Positions 35,845 through 46,100 of a stretch of DNA of 64,000 bases are shown in pieces (within the stretch, counting starts at the first letter, position 1; each line of letters begins with the position of its first letter). The stretch spans positions 96,412-160,411 of the forward strand of contig LVAT01000009.1 in assembly GCA_001604135.1 (NCBI GenBank). The letters are read 5' to 3'. Source of the stretch: Clostridiales bacterium Firm_14 (GTDB lineage: Bacteria > Bacillota > Clostridia > Saccharofermentanales > Saccharofermentanaceae). Position numbers and translations under genes: made by a program. The notes beneath the pieces were generated by a model, which was not told the origin of the DNA, did not search any database, and saw only the letters and a program-made list of their open reading frames with translations.

Positions 35845-36624
35845 ATGAAATCCAAAAAGATCGTAAGCCTGATCCTGACAAGCGCAATGGTATTGGGCTT
35901 TTGCTCATGCAGCCTGTCAGGCGGCGCCAAGGAAACCGAGACCGAAGAAGAGACCGTGACAGAAGAAGTCACGACAACAACGACTGAGGAGACCACGGAA
36001 ACGACAGCCGAAGCGACAACTGAAGCCACAGAGGCATCCACCGAAGCTTCCACAGAGAAGACAGCTGCAGCCACAACGATCGCCGTATCTAAGGACAATG
36101 CGGAAGGCACGATCTTCGTATCTTTCCAGGGCAAGACCGCCGAAGAGGTCAAGGAAAACATCATCAGGATGAGCAAGATCACCCGCGATACCACGATGGA
36201 CAGCTATCCGGATGCATTCACCGTCTACCCTAACGACACCGTTTACAAGGAAAACGACGACAGGTACTGCACTTATTACTGGGATCCGGTCGCAAGGAAC
36301 AGCCCGGAAGGCGTCGACCACATCATGGTCCATATCGTCCGTGAGACCGACGGCTCACTTAATCGCGGCAGCCGCGTCCAGATCTCGATAATCAGCGAAG
36401 ACAAGGACAGATGGTTAGAGCTCTATGGCGCCGCATGCGAAACGCTTAAGACCGTCTGCGAATGCAGTTCGCTGCTCGTCACGGGCGATGACCAGCAGGA
36501 ATCATCGATCCACAGCACATACTTCGTAACAAAAGAGACGCTGTCTGACGGCAGATTCAGCCTCCTCATTGAGCTCCCGCTCTCGGAAGCTGCAGATGCG
36601 GATGAGGCTCCGGCTGTGCCGTAA
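35845..36624 (+). CDS. Thr/Glu-rich lipoprotein
   Basis: A 259-residue lipoprotein. The signal peptide ends with CSC (Cys22). A spacer of about 55 residues consists almost only of Thr, Glu, Ala and Ser (about 28-83), typical of a wall-spanning stalk. A compact domain of about 170 residues follows, with no recognised motif. GGGAGG lies before the ATG. Confidence 0.75.
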   Translation: MKSKKIVSLILTSAMVLGFCSCSLSGGAKETETEEETVTEEVTTTTTEETTETTAEATTEATEASTEASTEKTAAATTIAVSKDNAEGTIFVSFQGKTAEEVKENIIRMSKITRDTTMDSYPDAFTVYPNDTVYKENDDRYCTYYWDPVARNSPEGVDHIMVHIVRETDGSLNRGSRVQISIISEDKDRWLELYGAACETLKTVCECSSLLVTGDDQQESSIHSTYFVTKETLSDGRFSLLIELPLSEAADADEAPAVP

Positions 36625-36655
36625 ATAACGCAAAAACACCGTCTGGAGCGCGCCT

Positions 36656-37186
36656 TTGGAAGTAACACAGAGCACCAAACCGATATTAGAGAATTCGCCT
36701 GAAGCAATACGCTACAGGCGCAACCTCAACACACTCTCGATACTTGGTGTCGGCGTCATTGTTTTCGGCTTCTGGGGGATCATAAAGATCGCGGCTGAGC
36801 TCTTCCTTGGAATAGATCTCTACAGTTCGGTCGACATGGAAGGCTTCAGCGAATTCGAGATAACTATAGTCAACATAACCGTTTTCATCGTCTTGACGGT
36901 TGACATAATCCTGAGGATCATCGTGGGGCTTAAGGCCAAGCGCGAGGAGCACGGCAAGAAGACCGGCAGAGGATATCTAATAATCATACTGATGCTCGTC
37001 ATAAGTTCAGCCATCAACGTGACCGCGGTGGCGTGGGAGATCCTGAACATGAACGGGGCATTCGGCGGGAACTTCGTGGCCATTTTCATGGAACTGTCGT
37101 CGCTCGTCGTATCGCTCGAAGTCTTCATCGCGGCGGTCAGCGTAAGGCGGTACAGAAGAAAATATCTGGTGGGGAGACGCACATAA
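36656..37186 (+). CDS. Four-helix membrane protein
   Basis: A 176-residue membrane protein with four hydrophobic helices (about 28-50, 68-92, 106-128, 138-160) and a basic tail. The start is TTG with GGAG eight bases upstream; there is no suitable ATG nearby. Its TAA overlaps the next ATG by one base, which points to coupling with the DUF6765-like gene. Family not recognised. Confidence 0.65.
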   Translation: MEVTQSTKPILENSPEAIRYRRNLNTLSILGVGVIVFGFWGIIKIAAELFLGIDLYSSVDMEGFSEFEITIVNITVFIVLTVDIILRIIVGLKAKREEHGKKTGRGYLIIILMLVISSAINVTAVAWEILNMNGAFGGNFVAIFMELSSLVVSLEVFIAAVSVRRYRRKYLVGRRT

Positions 37187-38331
37187 TGCAGGCTGATTTC
37201 CACTACTATGCAACATATTGCGCGGCTATCCTGGCAGGCTACAGCCATGAGGAAGCGATCGACATCTGCTACAGTGCGCAGTTTGTCGACTGCTGCACGA
37301 AGACTTACCTTAAGTCCGTCGGAGCGAGCATACATGCGGCCACTTCGCAGTCGCAGGCTGAGCTCGTCGATACGAGGGCCGACTTCATCGGTCTGCAGGA
37401 CATCACCAGGATCTGGGCGTCCTTCCATTTCCTGCCGCAGGACCTTAATGCAGTTACTCCGCGCGCCACGAAGTCCTACAAGAACAAGTACCGCCTGATC
37501 TGCGGTCCTAACGGCGATCTCGTCAAGAATACCGTGGAGCTCGCGAAAAGCAGCTCCCTTCAGGCTTCCGGCATCGCCATGCATGTCCTGGCGGACACCT
37601 GGGCGCATATGTATTTCGCCGGCACGCCGTCGCTTGTCATCAACAATACTACCAACGATTTCTACGAAGTGATGTTCGACGGAACGCTCGAGAAGATAAG
37701 CTTCAAGCATGCGCCGGGAGCTTCTGACGACATTGAGAACTTTACTTACAACAGCACAGTCTTCAACCCGAGTGAGACAAACATCCTGAACCTGGGCCAC
37801 GGCCACGCGGGACACCTGCCCGACTACAGCTTCATCAGGTATAAATATCTCCCCGCCTGGGGCGGCTACCGTGAGTGCCTGAAGGACAATCCCTCCGACT
37901 ATCGAAAAGCTTTCGGCCAGATGATATATGCAATGAAGTATCTGCGCGGCGAAGAGGCTGTTTTCGAGACAGACACATACGACGAAGAAGCCATAAAGCC
38001 TTACGAAGAGCGGATCATGGAGATCCTCACCAAGCGCAGGCCCGACGCCTCCGAAGACTGGAAGGCCTTCGGCGAGGAGCTGTCAGGTGGGATCATCCCT
38101 GATTTCAACGTCGATAAATATTCCGATGAATATAAAGCTGCGGAAGATAAGGACAGCACGTTCTTAGGCAGGTTCATCATCGCAGCGCTCTCGCAAAAGA
38201 GCATGGTCACCAACAAGATCTTCAACTCCGGGAACAACCTTGCAGGGTTCTCCATTGACTTCAGGAAGAAGGGCTTCGGCGGCATCAAGGACTACATGAA
38301 GCTCGTCAGGGAAAAGAGGAAAACCACATGA
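37186..38331 (+). CDS. DUF6765-like protein
   Basis: A 381-residue soluble protein that I place in DUF6765 by recall of its start (MQADFHYYATY...AILAGYS-EEA--I-YSAQFVD). A motif H-x3-D-x3-H in IAMHVLADTWAHMYFAG (about residues 130-145) resembles the metal site of P1-nuclease/phospholipase-C-like folds, so a metal-dependent hydrolase is possible but unproven. The ATG overlaps the stop of the upstream membrane gene. A long upstream extension of this frame lies inside that gene and was not used. Confidence 0.72.
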   Translation: MQADFHYYATYCAAILAGYSHEEAIDICYSAQFVDCCTKTYLKSVGASIHAATSQSQAELVDTRADFIGLQDITRIWASFHFLPQDLNAVTPRATKSYKNKYRLICGPNGDLVKNTVELAKSSSLQASGIAMHVLADTWAHMYFAGTPSLVINNTTNDFYEVMFDGTLEKISFKHAPGASDDIENFTYNSTVFNPSETNILNLGHGHAGHLPDYSFIRYKYLPAWGGYRECLKDNPSDYRKAFGQMIYAMKYLRGEEAVFETDTYDEEAIKPYEERIMEILTKRRPDASEDWKAFGEELSGGIIPDFNVDKYSDEYKAAEDKDSTFLGRFIIAALSQKSMVTNKIFNSGNNLAGFSIDFRKKGFGGIKDYMKLVREKRKTT

Positions 38332-38861
38332 GCAAGTTCAGACGCGTGTTAAATGTAGTCTTCGCGCTGTTTGGTATCCTTGGCGCCGTAATGCTCATGC
38401 TGATCCCCGACAACGCTTACGAAGTCCTGGCGCTCGGCATCAGCATTACGCTCGTCTACTATGGCGTCAAATACATCATCTATTACCTCACCAACGCGCA
38501 GCATATGGTCGGCGGCAAATGGTTCCTCCTGATCGGCATCATAATGTTCGACATGGGCGTTTTCGTTACCGCGGTCTACGACCGTGCCCAAAAGCTCACG
38601 CTGATCTACATAATCTCCTCGCATTTCATCGCCGCAATGCTCGGCCTGATCCGCACCGTCGGCGACAAGAAAGACTGCAATCCCGCCTGGAAGATCCATC
38701 TGGCACAGTGTATCGGCAGCTTCATCCAGGTCATCCTCTGTGTGATATTCATCAATTCCGGCATGATCCCCCTTTACCTCTACTGCATCTACGCGATCTA
38801 CAACGCCGTCCTCATGATCATCTCGGCGTTCAGGAAAACTGCCATCGTTTACGTGCAATAA
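38328..38861 (+). CDS. HdeD/DUF308-like membrane protein
   Basis: A 177-residue membrane protein with about six short hydrophobic helices in pairs, as in the DUF308/HdeD family (weak recognition). It overlaps the DUF6765-like gene by four bases and closes a three-gene operon in which a soluble protein is flanked by two membrane proteins. Function unknown. Confidence 0.68.
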   Translation: MSKFRRVLNVVFALFGILGAVMLMLIPDNAYEVLALGISITLVYYGVKYIIYYLTNAQHMVGGKWFLLIGIIMFDMGVFVTAVYDRAQKLTLIYIISSHFIAAMLGLIRTVGDKKDCNPAWKIHLAQCIGSFIQVILCVIFINSGMIPLYLYCIYAIYNAVLMIISAFRKTAIVYVQ

Positions 38862-39028
38862 GGCAAAAAGCCGCAAAATAAAACCGCCTCATATCAATAC
38901 AAAGTCAAACTCATTACAAATCGCCAAAATCCTTTATTTGTTATTTTCACCAGCATAATATGAGCGCAGAAGAGCCCCCTGAAGAGGGGGTATTGGGCGT
39001 CATTTTTATATATTCAGAGGTTTTCACT

Positions 39029-42000
39029 ATGAATAAGAAGATCTGCAGCATTCTACTCTCACTAGCTATGACAGTTAGTGTTTTGAGTACGTTCTATGGA
39101 ACAGTGGCAGCTGATACGGTTGATAACCAGGAGCCCGGTACTGTTGAGACAACGGCACCGGAAACAGAACAGAAACCTGACGAGCAGAAAGATCCGGAGC
39201 AGAAACCTGATGAACAGGGAGAGCCGGAGCAGAAGTCAGATGAGCAGGCTGATCCGAACCAGAAAGCTGATCCGGAAGCTGAACAACAGCCTGAGACCCA
39301 GCAGGACACGGCTCCTAAGAAGAAAGCTGATGTCCGTGGTGTGTCCGGTACGCGCGGTGCTAATTCCGGCGAGTTCGGAAATGGTCTGACCTGGCAATTC
39401 ACGCAATCTACAGGTGAACTCTGCATCTCAGGCACCGGTGCGATGCCTGATTATGATCCGTCCTCATCACAGCTCACTCTGTCAGACAGACCTTGGAATG
39501 ATCTGATAGACAGTATCACACTCATTACCATCGAGAACGGTATCACATCAGTAGGAAGTTATGCATTCTCCGGCTGTACTAATGCAACGGAAGTAATCTT
39601 CAACGAAGATATTAAAAACATAGGAAAAAGAGCTTTTGAGAACTGCGGCTTCACATCTATGTATCTTCCTGATTATTTGGATACCATCGGTGAAGGAGCT
39701 TTCAACGGCTGTAGCAGTCTCAAAGGTGCGCTGGTAATTCCTTATACCGTATCTGAGATAGGTGACGCTGCCTTTGGCAATTGTTCCTCTATCACTTATG
39801 CATATTTACCTGATTATATAACCTCTATTAATGAGAATCTGTTCATAGACTGCACCAAACTCAAAGAAGTCTCTATCTCTTATGGTGTTGAGGAAATCAA
39901 GGATGGCGCTTTCTGCGGCTGTACAGCCTTGAAGGAAATCTACATGCCGAGAACTGTAACAAGTATTGAGCGCTGCGCATTTATGAACAGCGGACTTACA
40001 GAAGTCGTCATTCCTGATCAGGTTACAAAGATCAGCAGTCAGACATTCTCCGGCTGCAGTAATCTCAGAACCGTAACGATCCCCGATAGTGTAACCACCA
40101 TCGAAGCAGATGCATTCAGCAGCTGCAATAGTCTTCAGACAATAACGATCCCCTCCAGTGTCACAACCATCAGTGCCGGAGCATTCCGTTATTGCATCGG
40201 CCTGAGCACGATCTATTGCCAGATCAATCCCGGCAATCTCACCTGGGGTGCATCCTCCAGTGATTTTATGGAAAACAAAGGCACAAAATGCTATGTTTCC
40301 AACAGATATTTATCTGACTATGAAGAAAATTTCAGCGATATAAATGTTACTTTCGAGGCAAAAGTTTACGGCAGCGGCAGCTGCGGCGATAACGCTTCCT
40401 GGGTACTCGACATCGACGGAACAATGACTATTTCCGGAACAGGCCCCATGGAATCTTATGCTGACGAGTACAGCGTACCGTGGCAGGACTACAAATCAAA
40501 GATCACTAATCTTATTATCGAAGACGGAATAACAACTATCGGAGACTGGTCATTCAATGACTGTGAGTACCTGTCAAGCGTCACTTTGCCTGACAGCATT
40601 ACGATTATCGGCGCGCGTGCTTTCAGTGATACTGACCGTCTCAGATCCATTGTTCTTCCTTCTAATCTTGATACGATCGGCGAGTATGCTTTCAGAGGAA
40701 GCAAGATAGAATCCATCGTTATTCCTGACAGTGTAACCACTATTGGAAGAGGAGCTTTCTTAGACGCCTCCGAGATGACGTCCCTGACCATCGGAGCCAA
40801 CGTAAGAAACATTGACCAGGAAGCTTTCGCAAGCTCGGCAATCGAATCAGTTGTAATACCTGATGGCGTTACGAGTATTGGCGAAAGTGTATTCCAAAGC
40901 TGCTCACAGCTTGCTTCAGTAACTATCCCGAATAGCGTAACTGTTATAGATAAACAAGCCTTCTTTAACTGCGGGATGCTCAAAAACATTACTCTTCCGC
41001 AGAATCTGGAAACCATTGGAGAGAATGCCTTTAACAGTTGCTATGGACTCGAGTCAATAACCATTCCCGGAAGTGTTAAGAATTTTGGCATAGGCGCATT
41101 CAGAGATTGTGAAGCACTTACCTCGGTTACTATTGGCAAGGGAATAAAAACAATACCTGAAGAAGCCTTCAGGGACTGCCCCAAGCTTAAGAACGTTACA
41201 ATACCTAATACAGTTACTCTTATCGAGAGTTTGGCATTCTGTGTCTATTCCTATCCCGGATACGGTTCTATCGAAGAACTCACGCTTCCGGACAGTGTAT
41301 ACAGGATAGGTGCTAATGCATTCCACGGTCAGAGCATTCGCTCCATAACTATTCCCGGAAGCATAGGATATATAGATGGGGAAACTTTCAGCAGTTGCAA
41401 TAATCTTGAGACGGTTATAATCCTTAATGGTGTAACTACGATCTACCGTGATGCTTTCAAAGACTGCAATAATATAAAAACGGTTTCTGTCCCGAGCAGT
41501 GTTACCGAGATCGAAGACACAGCACCGTTCGGTGAGGGTCAGAATCTGAAGGACATTTACAGCTTTACCGGTCCTGATGCTTGGATCAATTTCTCATACG
41601 GTTCCAGTTATAATGACTCCACAAAGCTCCATGTACCTGAAGATATGGTTGATTCCTACCGCTCAACTTTGAATCCGGATTCCACATTAATATCCGCAAA
41701 CAACCTTATCGGAGATGCTGTGGGTGAGGCTGCGATCAATACAGGAGCAGGCGTCCACCTTTATGGTTACACGTTAAGTCTTGCAGGCGATATCGGCGTC
41801 AATTTCTGGTTCAAGCTCGATGAGGCCAACAACGGAGATGATAACTATATCAAGTTTACTGTTAATGATAAGGAACAGATCGTTAAGGTAAGCGAAGCCG
41901 CAAACGGCACTAACGGTTATAAGATCTTCCGCTGCGGTGTCGCAGCGAAAGAAATGACTGATACGATCACTGCCCAGTTCTATCTCTCTAACGGAATGCC

Positions 42001-42616
42001 GGTAGGAATTCCATATACCTACTCAGTCCGGGAATATGCAGAATACATCAGGAACCACGGCGAATATTCGCGTACTACAAGGGACTTGATAACAGCAATG
42101 TTGAATTACGGTGCATACTCGCAGATCTATTTCAACTACAAGACAGATTCACTTGCAAATTCATCGCTTGAAGATTTTGAAATTTACGTTGGCATTTCGA
42201 CACCGAACCAAATCGATTTCACTACTGAAGGCCCGGGTTATATGAAGCCTGCAAGAGTAAGCCTCTTATTGAAATCAACTGTAACTTTGAAGCTGTACTT
42301 TGATGCTTCGGAAGCTGCAGGCAAGGTCTTCAAGTTCGGAAACGAGGTCCTCCCTGCCGTCAAGTCCGGCCAGTATATCGTTGTTTCCGTTGAGGGCATT
42401 ACGGCGTTACAACTCTGTTCTGATGTCAGCGTTGGTGTCTATGAGAACGATACGCTTTTGGGCAACGTTAAGTACTGCCCGGCAAAGTATATCAAGATAG
42501 TTCTCAGCCAGGAAAGCGACGGTGATGTTATCACAGACGACCTTAAGCGAGTTGTCAGCGCCCTCTACGACTTCAGCTGGTGCGCAGAAGCTTACAGAAT
42601 CGACAACGGCAATTAA
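39029..42616 (+). CDS. Giant BspA-type LRR surface protein with shared C-terminal module
   Basis: A 1195-residue exported protein. The signal peptide ends near residue 28 (VAA). An acidic spacer with repeated EQKPDEQ-type units spans about 30-100. Two segments of the form GtLtISGTGaMpdY...PW, each followed by LRR_5 units (GITSVGSYAFSGC, IGEGAFNGC and many more), fill residues 110-890. Such BspA-like repeats mediate adhesion in other bacteria. From about 910 a non-repeat region begins (LSLAGDIGVNFWFKL), shared with the proteins at 22.8 and 46.4 kb. It ends ALYDFSWCAEAYR. No LPXTG motif. The ATG is chosen over an in-frame ATG 69 bases upstream because the signal peptide and AGAGG fit there. A 38-residue peptide gene follows after 14 bases. 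Confidence 0.9.
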   Translation: MNKKICSILLSLAMTVSVLSTFYGTVAADTVDNQEPGTVETTAPETEQKPDEQKDPEQKPDEQGEPEQKSDEQADPNQKADPEAEQQPETQQDTAPKKKADVRGVSGTRGANSGEFGNGLTWQFTQSTGELCISGTGAMPDYDPSSSQLTLSDRPWNDLIDSITLITIENGITSVGSYAFSGCTNATEVIFNEDIKNIGKRAFENCGFTSMYLPDYLDTIGEGAFNGCSSLKGALVIPYTVSEIGDAAFGNCSSITYAYLPDYITSINENLFIDCTKLKEVSISYGVEEIKDGAFCGCTALKEIYMPRTVTSIERCAFMNSGLTEVVIPDQVTKISSQTFSGCSNLRTVTIPDSVTTIEADAFSSCNSLQTITIPSSVTTISAGAFRYCIGLSTIYCQINPGNLTWGASSSDFMENKGTKCYVSNRYLSDYEENFSDINVTFEAKVYGSGSCGDNASWVLDIDGTMTISGTGPMESYADEYSVPWQDYKSKITNLIIEDGITTIGDWSFNDCEYLSSVTLPDSITIIGARAFSDTDRLRSIVLPSNLDTIGEYAFRGSKIESIVIPDSVTTIGRGAFLDASEMTSLTIGANVRNIDQEAFASSAIESVVIPDGVTSIGESVFQSCSQLASVTIPNSVTVIDKQAFFNCGMLKNITLPQNLETIGENAFNSCYGLESITIPGSVKNFGIGAFRDCEALTSVTIGKGIKTIPEEAFRDCPKLKNVTIPNTVTLIESLAFCVYSYPGYGSIEELTLPDSVYRIGANAFHGQSIRSITIPGSIGYIDGETFSSCNNLETVIILNGVTTIYRDAFKDCNNIKTVSVPSSVTEIEDTAPFGEGQNLKDIYSFTGPDAWINFSYGSSYNDSTKLHVPEDMVDSYRSTLNPDSTLISANNLIGDAVGEAAINTGAGVHLYGYTLSLAGDIGVNFWFKLDEANNGDDNYIKFTVNDKEQIVKVSEAANGTNGYKIFRCGVAAKEMTDTITAQFYLSNGMPVGIPYTYSVREYAEYIRNHGEYSRTTRDLITAMLNYGAYSQIYFNYKTDSLANSSLEDFEIYVGISTPNQIDFTTEGPGYMKPARVSLLLKSTVTLKLYFDASEAAGKVFKFGNEVLPAVKSGQYIVVSVEGITALQLCSDVSVGVYENDTLLGNVKYCPAKYIKIVLSQESDGDVITDDLKRVVSALYDFSWCAEAYRIDNGN

Positions 42617-42630
42617 GGAGGGTGATACAT

Positions 42631-42747
42631 ATGGAAACTAAATCAATTTACGAAGAACTGGAAATGCTGACAATTGTCTTTGATGCTGAGGATGTCATCG
42701 TCACAAGCGAAGACGCCTTACCGCCCATGGACGATATCGATGTCTGA
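42631..42747 (+). CDS. 38-residue acidic peptide, member 2 of the family
   Basis: Starts 14 bases after the LRR stop with a near-perfect AAGGAGGG eight bases before the ATG, so it is clearly built to be translated. Conserved positions are Y7, E9, L10, F17, D21, I23, T25, S26, E27 and D28, with the same spacing as in the two sibling peptides. The tail is Pro/Asp-rich (PPMDDIDV). No signal peptide, Cys or membrane helix. It is the last gene before a terminator. Function unknown. Confidence 0.8.
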   Translation: METKSIYEELEMLTIVFDAEDVIVTSEDALPPMDDIDV

Positions 42748-42770
42748 CGATCCATAATCAACTTAAGACC

Positions 42771-42803
42771 AAAACCCTGCGTCCCAAACGCAGGGTTTTT
42801 TAT
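42771..42803 (+). terminator. Terminator of the plus-strand LRR/peptide operon
   Basis: A perfect stem AAAACCCTGCG/CGCAGGGTTTT with a seven-base loop and a following T-run. Confidence 0.92.
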
Positions 42804-42886
42804 TGGCGTTATGCAGTCCGAGGCCCGCGAAAAGCACATTCCGCCACTCCCTTGTGTTACCGCAAGTGCTGTTGCATAAATGCTGT

Positions 42887-42922
42887 AAAAAAGAAGACAC
42901 GGGGCTTAAACCTCGTGTCTTC
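42887..42922 (-). terminator. Terminator of the minus-strand LRR/peptide operon
   Basis: Read on the minus strand, GAAGACACG pairs with CGTGTCTTC and is followed by six T's. It lies about 80 bases past the peptide stop. Confidence 0.88.
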
Positions 42923-42941
42923 ACTAATTCATTTAATTGCT

Positions 42942-42991
42942 GTCTGCCGGCACCTCAAGTACGCATGCCCGGCAGACCCGGTTAAGCGGGT
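42942..42991 (-). repeat. Stacked hairpins between peptide stop and terminator
   Basis: A perfect nine-base inverted repeat GTCTGCCGG/CCGGCAGAC (42942-42950, 42969-42977) adjoins a five-base ACCCG/CGGGT hairpin (42976-42991). They sit in the 3' untranslated part of the minus-strand transcript. Possible roles are RNA stabilisation or processing. Confidence 0.5.
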
Positions 42992-43004
42992 TGAACCCGG
43001 CGCA

Positions 43005-43109
43005 TTAAGGTACGATCGGACCGCCTTCGTCGTCACTGGTAACGATCACGTCAATCGTATCGAATGCGTGGATCTCAATGTATAAATCCTGATATTCTTC
43101 CTTGATCAT
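43005..43109 (-). CDS. 34-residue acidic peptide, member 3 of the family
   Basis: Starts one base after the LRR stop on the minus strand; AGGAG inside the end of the LRR gene, nine bases before the ATG, would drive coupled translation. Conserved positions are Y6, D8, L9, F16, D20, I22, T24, S25, D26 and D27, aligning without gaps to the peptides at 25112 and 42631. A Gly/Pro tail follows (EGGPIVP). No export signal. Function unknown. Confidence 0.78.
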   Translation of the reverse strand: MIKEEYQDLYIEIHAFDTIDVIVTSDDEGGPIVP

Positions 43110-43110
43110 A

Positions 43111-46100
43111 TTAGTATTCTCCTGTTTTATATGCTTTTGCGAAATGCGAGAATGCGAATGCATACTTAGCTGTTTCGGTGAATCTGGAATCGACACTGTC
43201 AACTCTTACAATGTAATCCTTAAAGTCGTATCTGTAAACATTTCCGCCGACGGAAAGCTCAAATACGTTCTCGAGATCGCCGGGAGCCAAGCCCTGAGTC
43301 TCAATGTAGACGAGATCCTGACCGCTTACTTTGGTATTAACGAACTTGAGGCTGACACCTTTGTAGGATGCGGTGCCGCTGATTGCATTGAATGCAGCCT
43401 GATCAGTAACCTCAAAATAGAATCTCATCTTCATCTGCGAAGCACACTGAATAGAAGCGCCATAATACTTGAGGCCCAAGCTGTCAGAAGCAATATTCCT
43501 GATGGTCATATTAGCGGCATCAGCTGTAATGCCTTCAATATAGCTCTCTCTGTAATTCTCTACGGGATTAAACCACAGAGTGCCGGTATCCAGCAGGTCG
43601 TACGGATTGTTGTAAGTCCTGTATCTGAAATACTCCTGGGAACTTGTACCATAATAAGCCATGGCCAAAAGCAGAGACTGGAGCCTGGAATCATTGGTTG
43701 CTGCCCAAAGTTTGTTCATGTAAGTAATGATGGCATATTCATCTGTGAGCAGTACTGTATTGCCGCTCTTTACCACCATCGTGATCTTATCGCACATCGA
43801 ACGTGCTGCAACACCGCATGTAACGATATAGTTTGCACCATGCTGGTCGATCGGTGCGAGCGTACCCTGTACGTTGTGTACATAGGACTTCTGCGTGTTG
43901 TAATCAACACCTTCGCCCCATGTAAACTCAACTGTAGTGTTGCTTGCGGTGTACTCTGCAGGAAGTCTGATGAAGAAGTTCATTCCGATATCAGCAGAGA
44001 GCGTTATCGAGTGACCGACAATGTGAGGCGTGTTAAGCTCACTGATGCTGTTGATGATAATAAACTCAAGGTTGTCATTATTCTGGGTGCAGTAAGATTC
44101 AATTGCTTCTTTCTGAGCCTGAGAGCAATAGATCGTCCTGATATTGTTGCTGTATCTGAAAGAATCTGCCGCAATATCAGTTACAGTGCCCGAGATTATT
44201 ACTGTCTCGAGAACTCCGCATCGGCTGAATGCCAATGCTGAAATTGTTTCCACGCCATCCAGGATCTCAACGCTTGAAAGGGCACCGCTCTCACTGAATG
44301 CCTCCACACCAACAAACTTGACTGTGCCCGGAATGGTTACTGATGTAAGACTGCAGTTTTGGAAAGCATAATCTCCAATAACAGTGATGTTTGCCGGAAT
44401 GGTAAATGTCTTAAGTCCGGTACAACCCGAGAAGAAATAGCTGGGAATGACGCTCATGTTTGAAGGGAGCGTAACAGAGGTGAGGGCTCCGCAGTCTAAG
44501 AACATATAACCGCCTAATGATGTTACGTTGTCCGGAATAACTATGGATGTAAGTCCGGTTTGCTTGAAGGCACTTTCGCCTATACTCTCTACCTTGGAAG
44601 GGATCGTTAATGAAGTAATCGATTTGCATCCTTCGAAAGCGTAGTTGCCGATCTTGGTAACGCCGGCCGGTATGGTAAAGCTTGTAAGACTCTTGCAGCC
44701 CAGAAATGCATATGAACCAATCTCCGTGATCGTATCCGGCAGGGTCAAGCTTTTAAGCTGGCCGCAGCTGTAAAACATTCCATAAGGAATCTTGGTCATG
44801 TTTCCTTTGATCGTAATTGATTCCAGTTGGTTGCAGCCGGAGAACAACTCCGTCGGAATAAGATTCTCATCATCATTGATCGTCAAAGTGACAGACTTTA
44901 TTGCTGTGCAGGCCAGTACCCTGTTTCCAACAGCTGTACAACTTGAAGGGATTTCAATTGCCGGAAGTATTTCACACCATTCGAAAGCATAGTCTTCAAG
45001 TCTCTCGAGTCCTTCAGGGAGCGTTACGCTCTCGAGCTCATGACAGTCACTAAATGCTCTGGAGGAAATGACCTTAACACCGGCAGGAATAACGATAGAT
45101 GTGAGTCCTGAACGCTTGAACGCACCGAAGGAGATTTCCGTAAGCGTATCCGGAAGCGTGACTGTCTTAAGGGAAGAGCAATAGTTGAACATCTCTCTCG
45201 GAATGACAGTAACACCGTCTTCGATAGTTACCTGTGTAAGGCTATAGCATTCCGTAAATACACTTTCGTTAAATGTTACGTTCTCAGGAATCGTTACAGA
45301 TTCTAATCCGGAATTGCCGAAAGCATAGGAGCCGACACTTGTTAAGCTGGCAGGCCATGTAAAAGACTTCAGAGCCTGGCATCCGCCAAAAGCACCTTCA
45401 CCGATAGTTGTTACACTGTCAGGAATGGATACGGAAGAGAGCTTGGGATTATTGCCGAAAACGTAGTTGCTGAGAGCAGTAAGATTTCCGGTTATTGTTA
45501 CGGATTCAATATTTTCACAATTGTTGAAAGCAGATGTTCCGATCGCAATATCCCCACTGCAAGCCAGGTTGACAGAAGTAAGCCCGTTACACTGATTAAA
45601 AGCATATTCTCCAATGCTCGTTAATCCGGAAGGCAAAGACAGCTCGGTAATGGCGGTCTCACGGAAAGCCCAATAATTGATTGTTTTTAATGTATCAGGG
45701 AAAGTAACAGTTTCAAGATTCGTACATTTAAAGAATGCGCTTCCGCCAATGGTCACAAGTTTGTCGCCAAGGTCAAGAGTCGTCAGTGATGAGCAGTGAG
45801 AAAATGCAGAAGCACCTACGGTTTTAAGATTTGCAGGAAGTGCTGTAATTGCCAAAGCTATGTCTTCTTCAAAAGCTTCATCATCTATGAGGGTGATCGA
45901 GTCAGGCAAGCTGATCGAAGATAACTTTCCGCAATAACTGAATGCTCCCACCGGAATCGCAGTTAACTTGCTATTCGAAGGAATGTTTACGGTTACTAAT
46001 TCAGAACAGCCGTTGAATGTATACTGTCCTAACGTTTCCAAGCCCGCAGGAAGCGTCACTTCCGTAATAGCAGTATTGGAGAACGAGAAATTACCGACAG

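Noticed and set aside
36820..37815. 331-codon minus-strand frame
   Set aside because: Covers two coupled plus-strand genes in antisense and has no recognisable domain.
43102..44241. 379-codon plus-strand frame opposite the LRR gene
   Set aside because: It lies wholly antisense to LRR repeats, shows Cys/Ile/Val-rich composition typical of a mirrored frame, and has no ribosome binding site.
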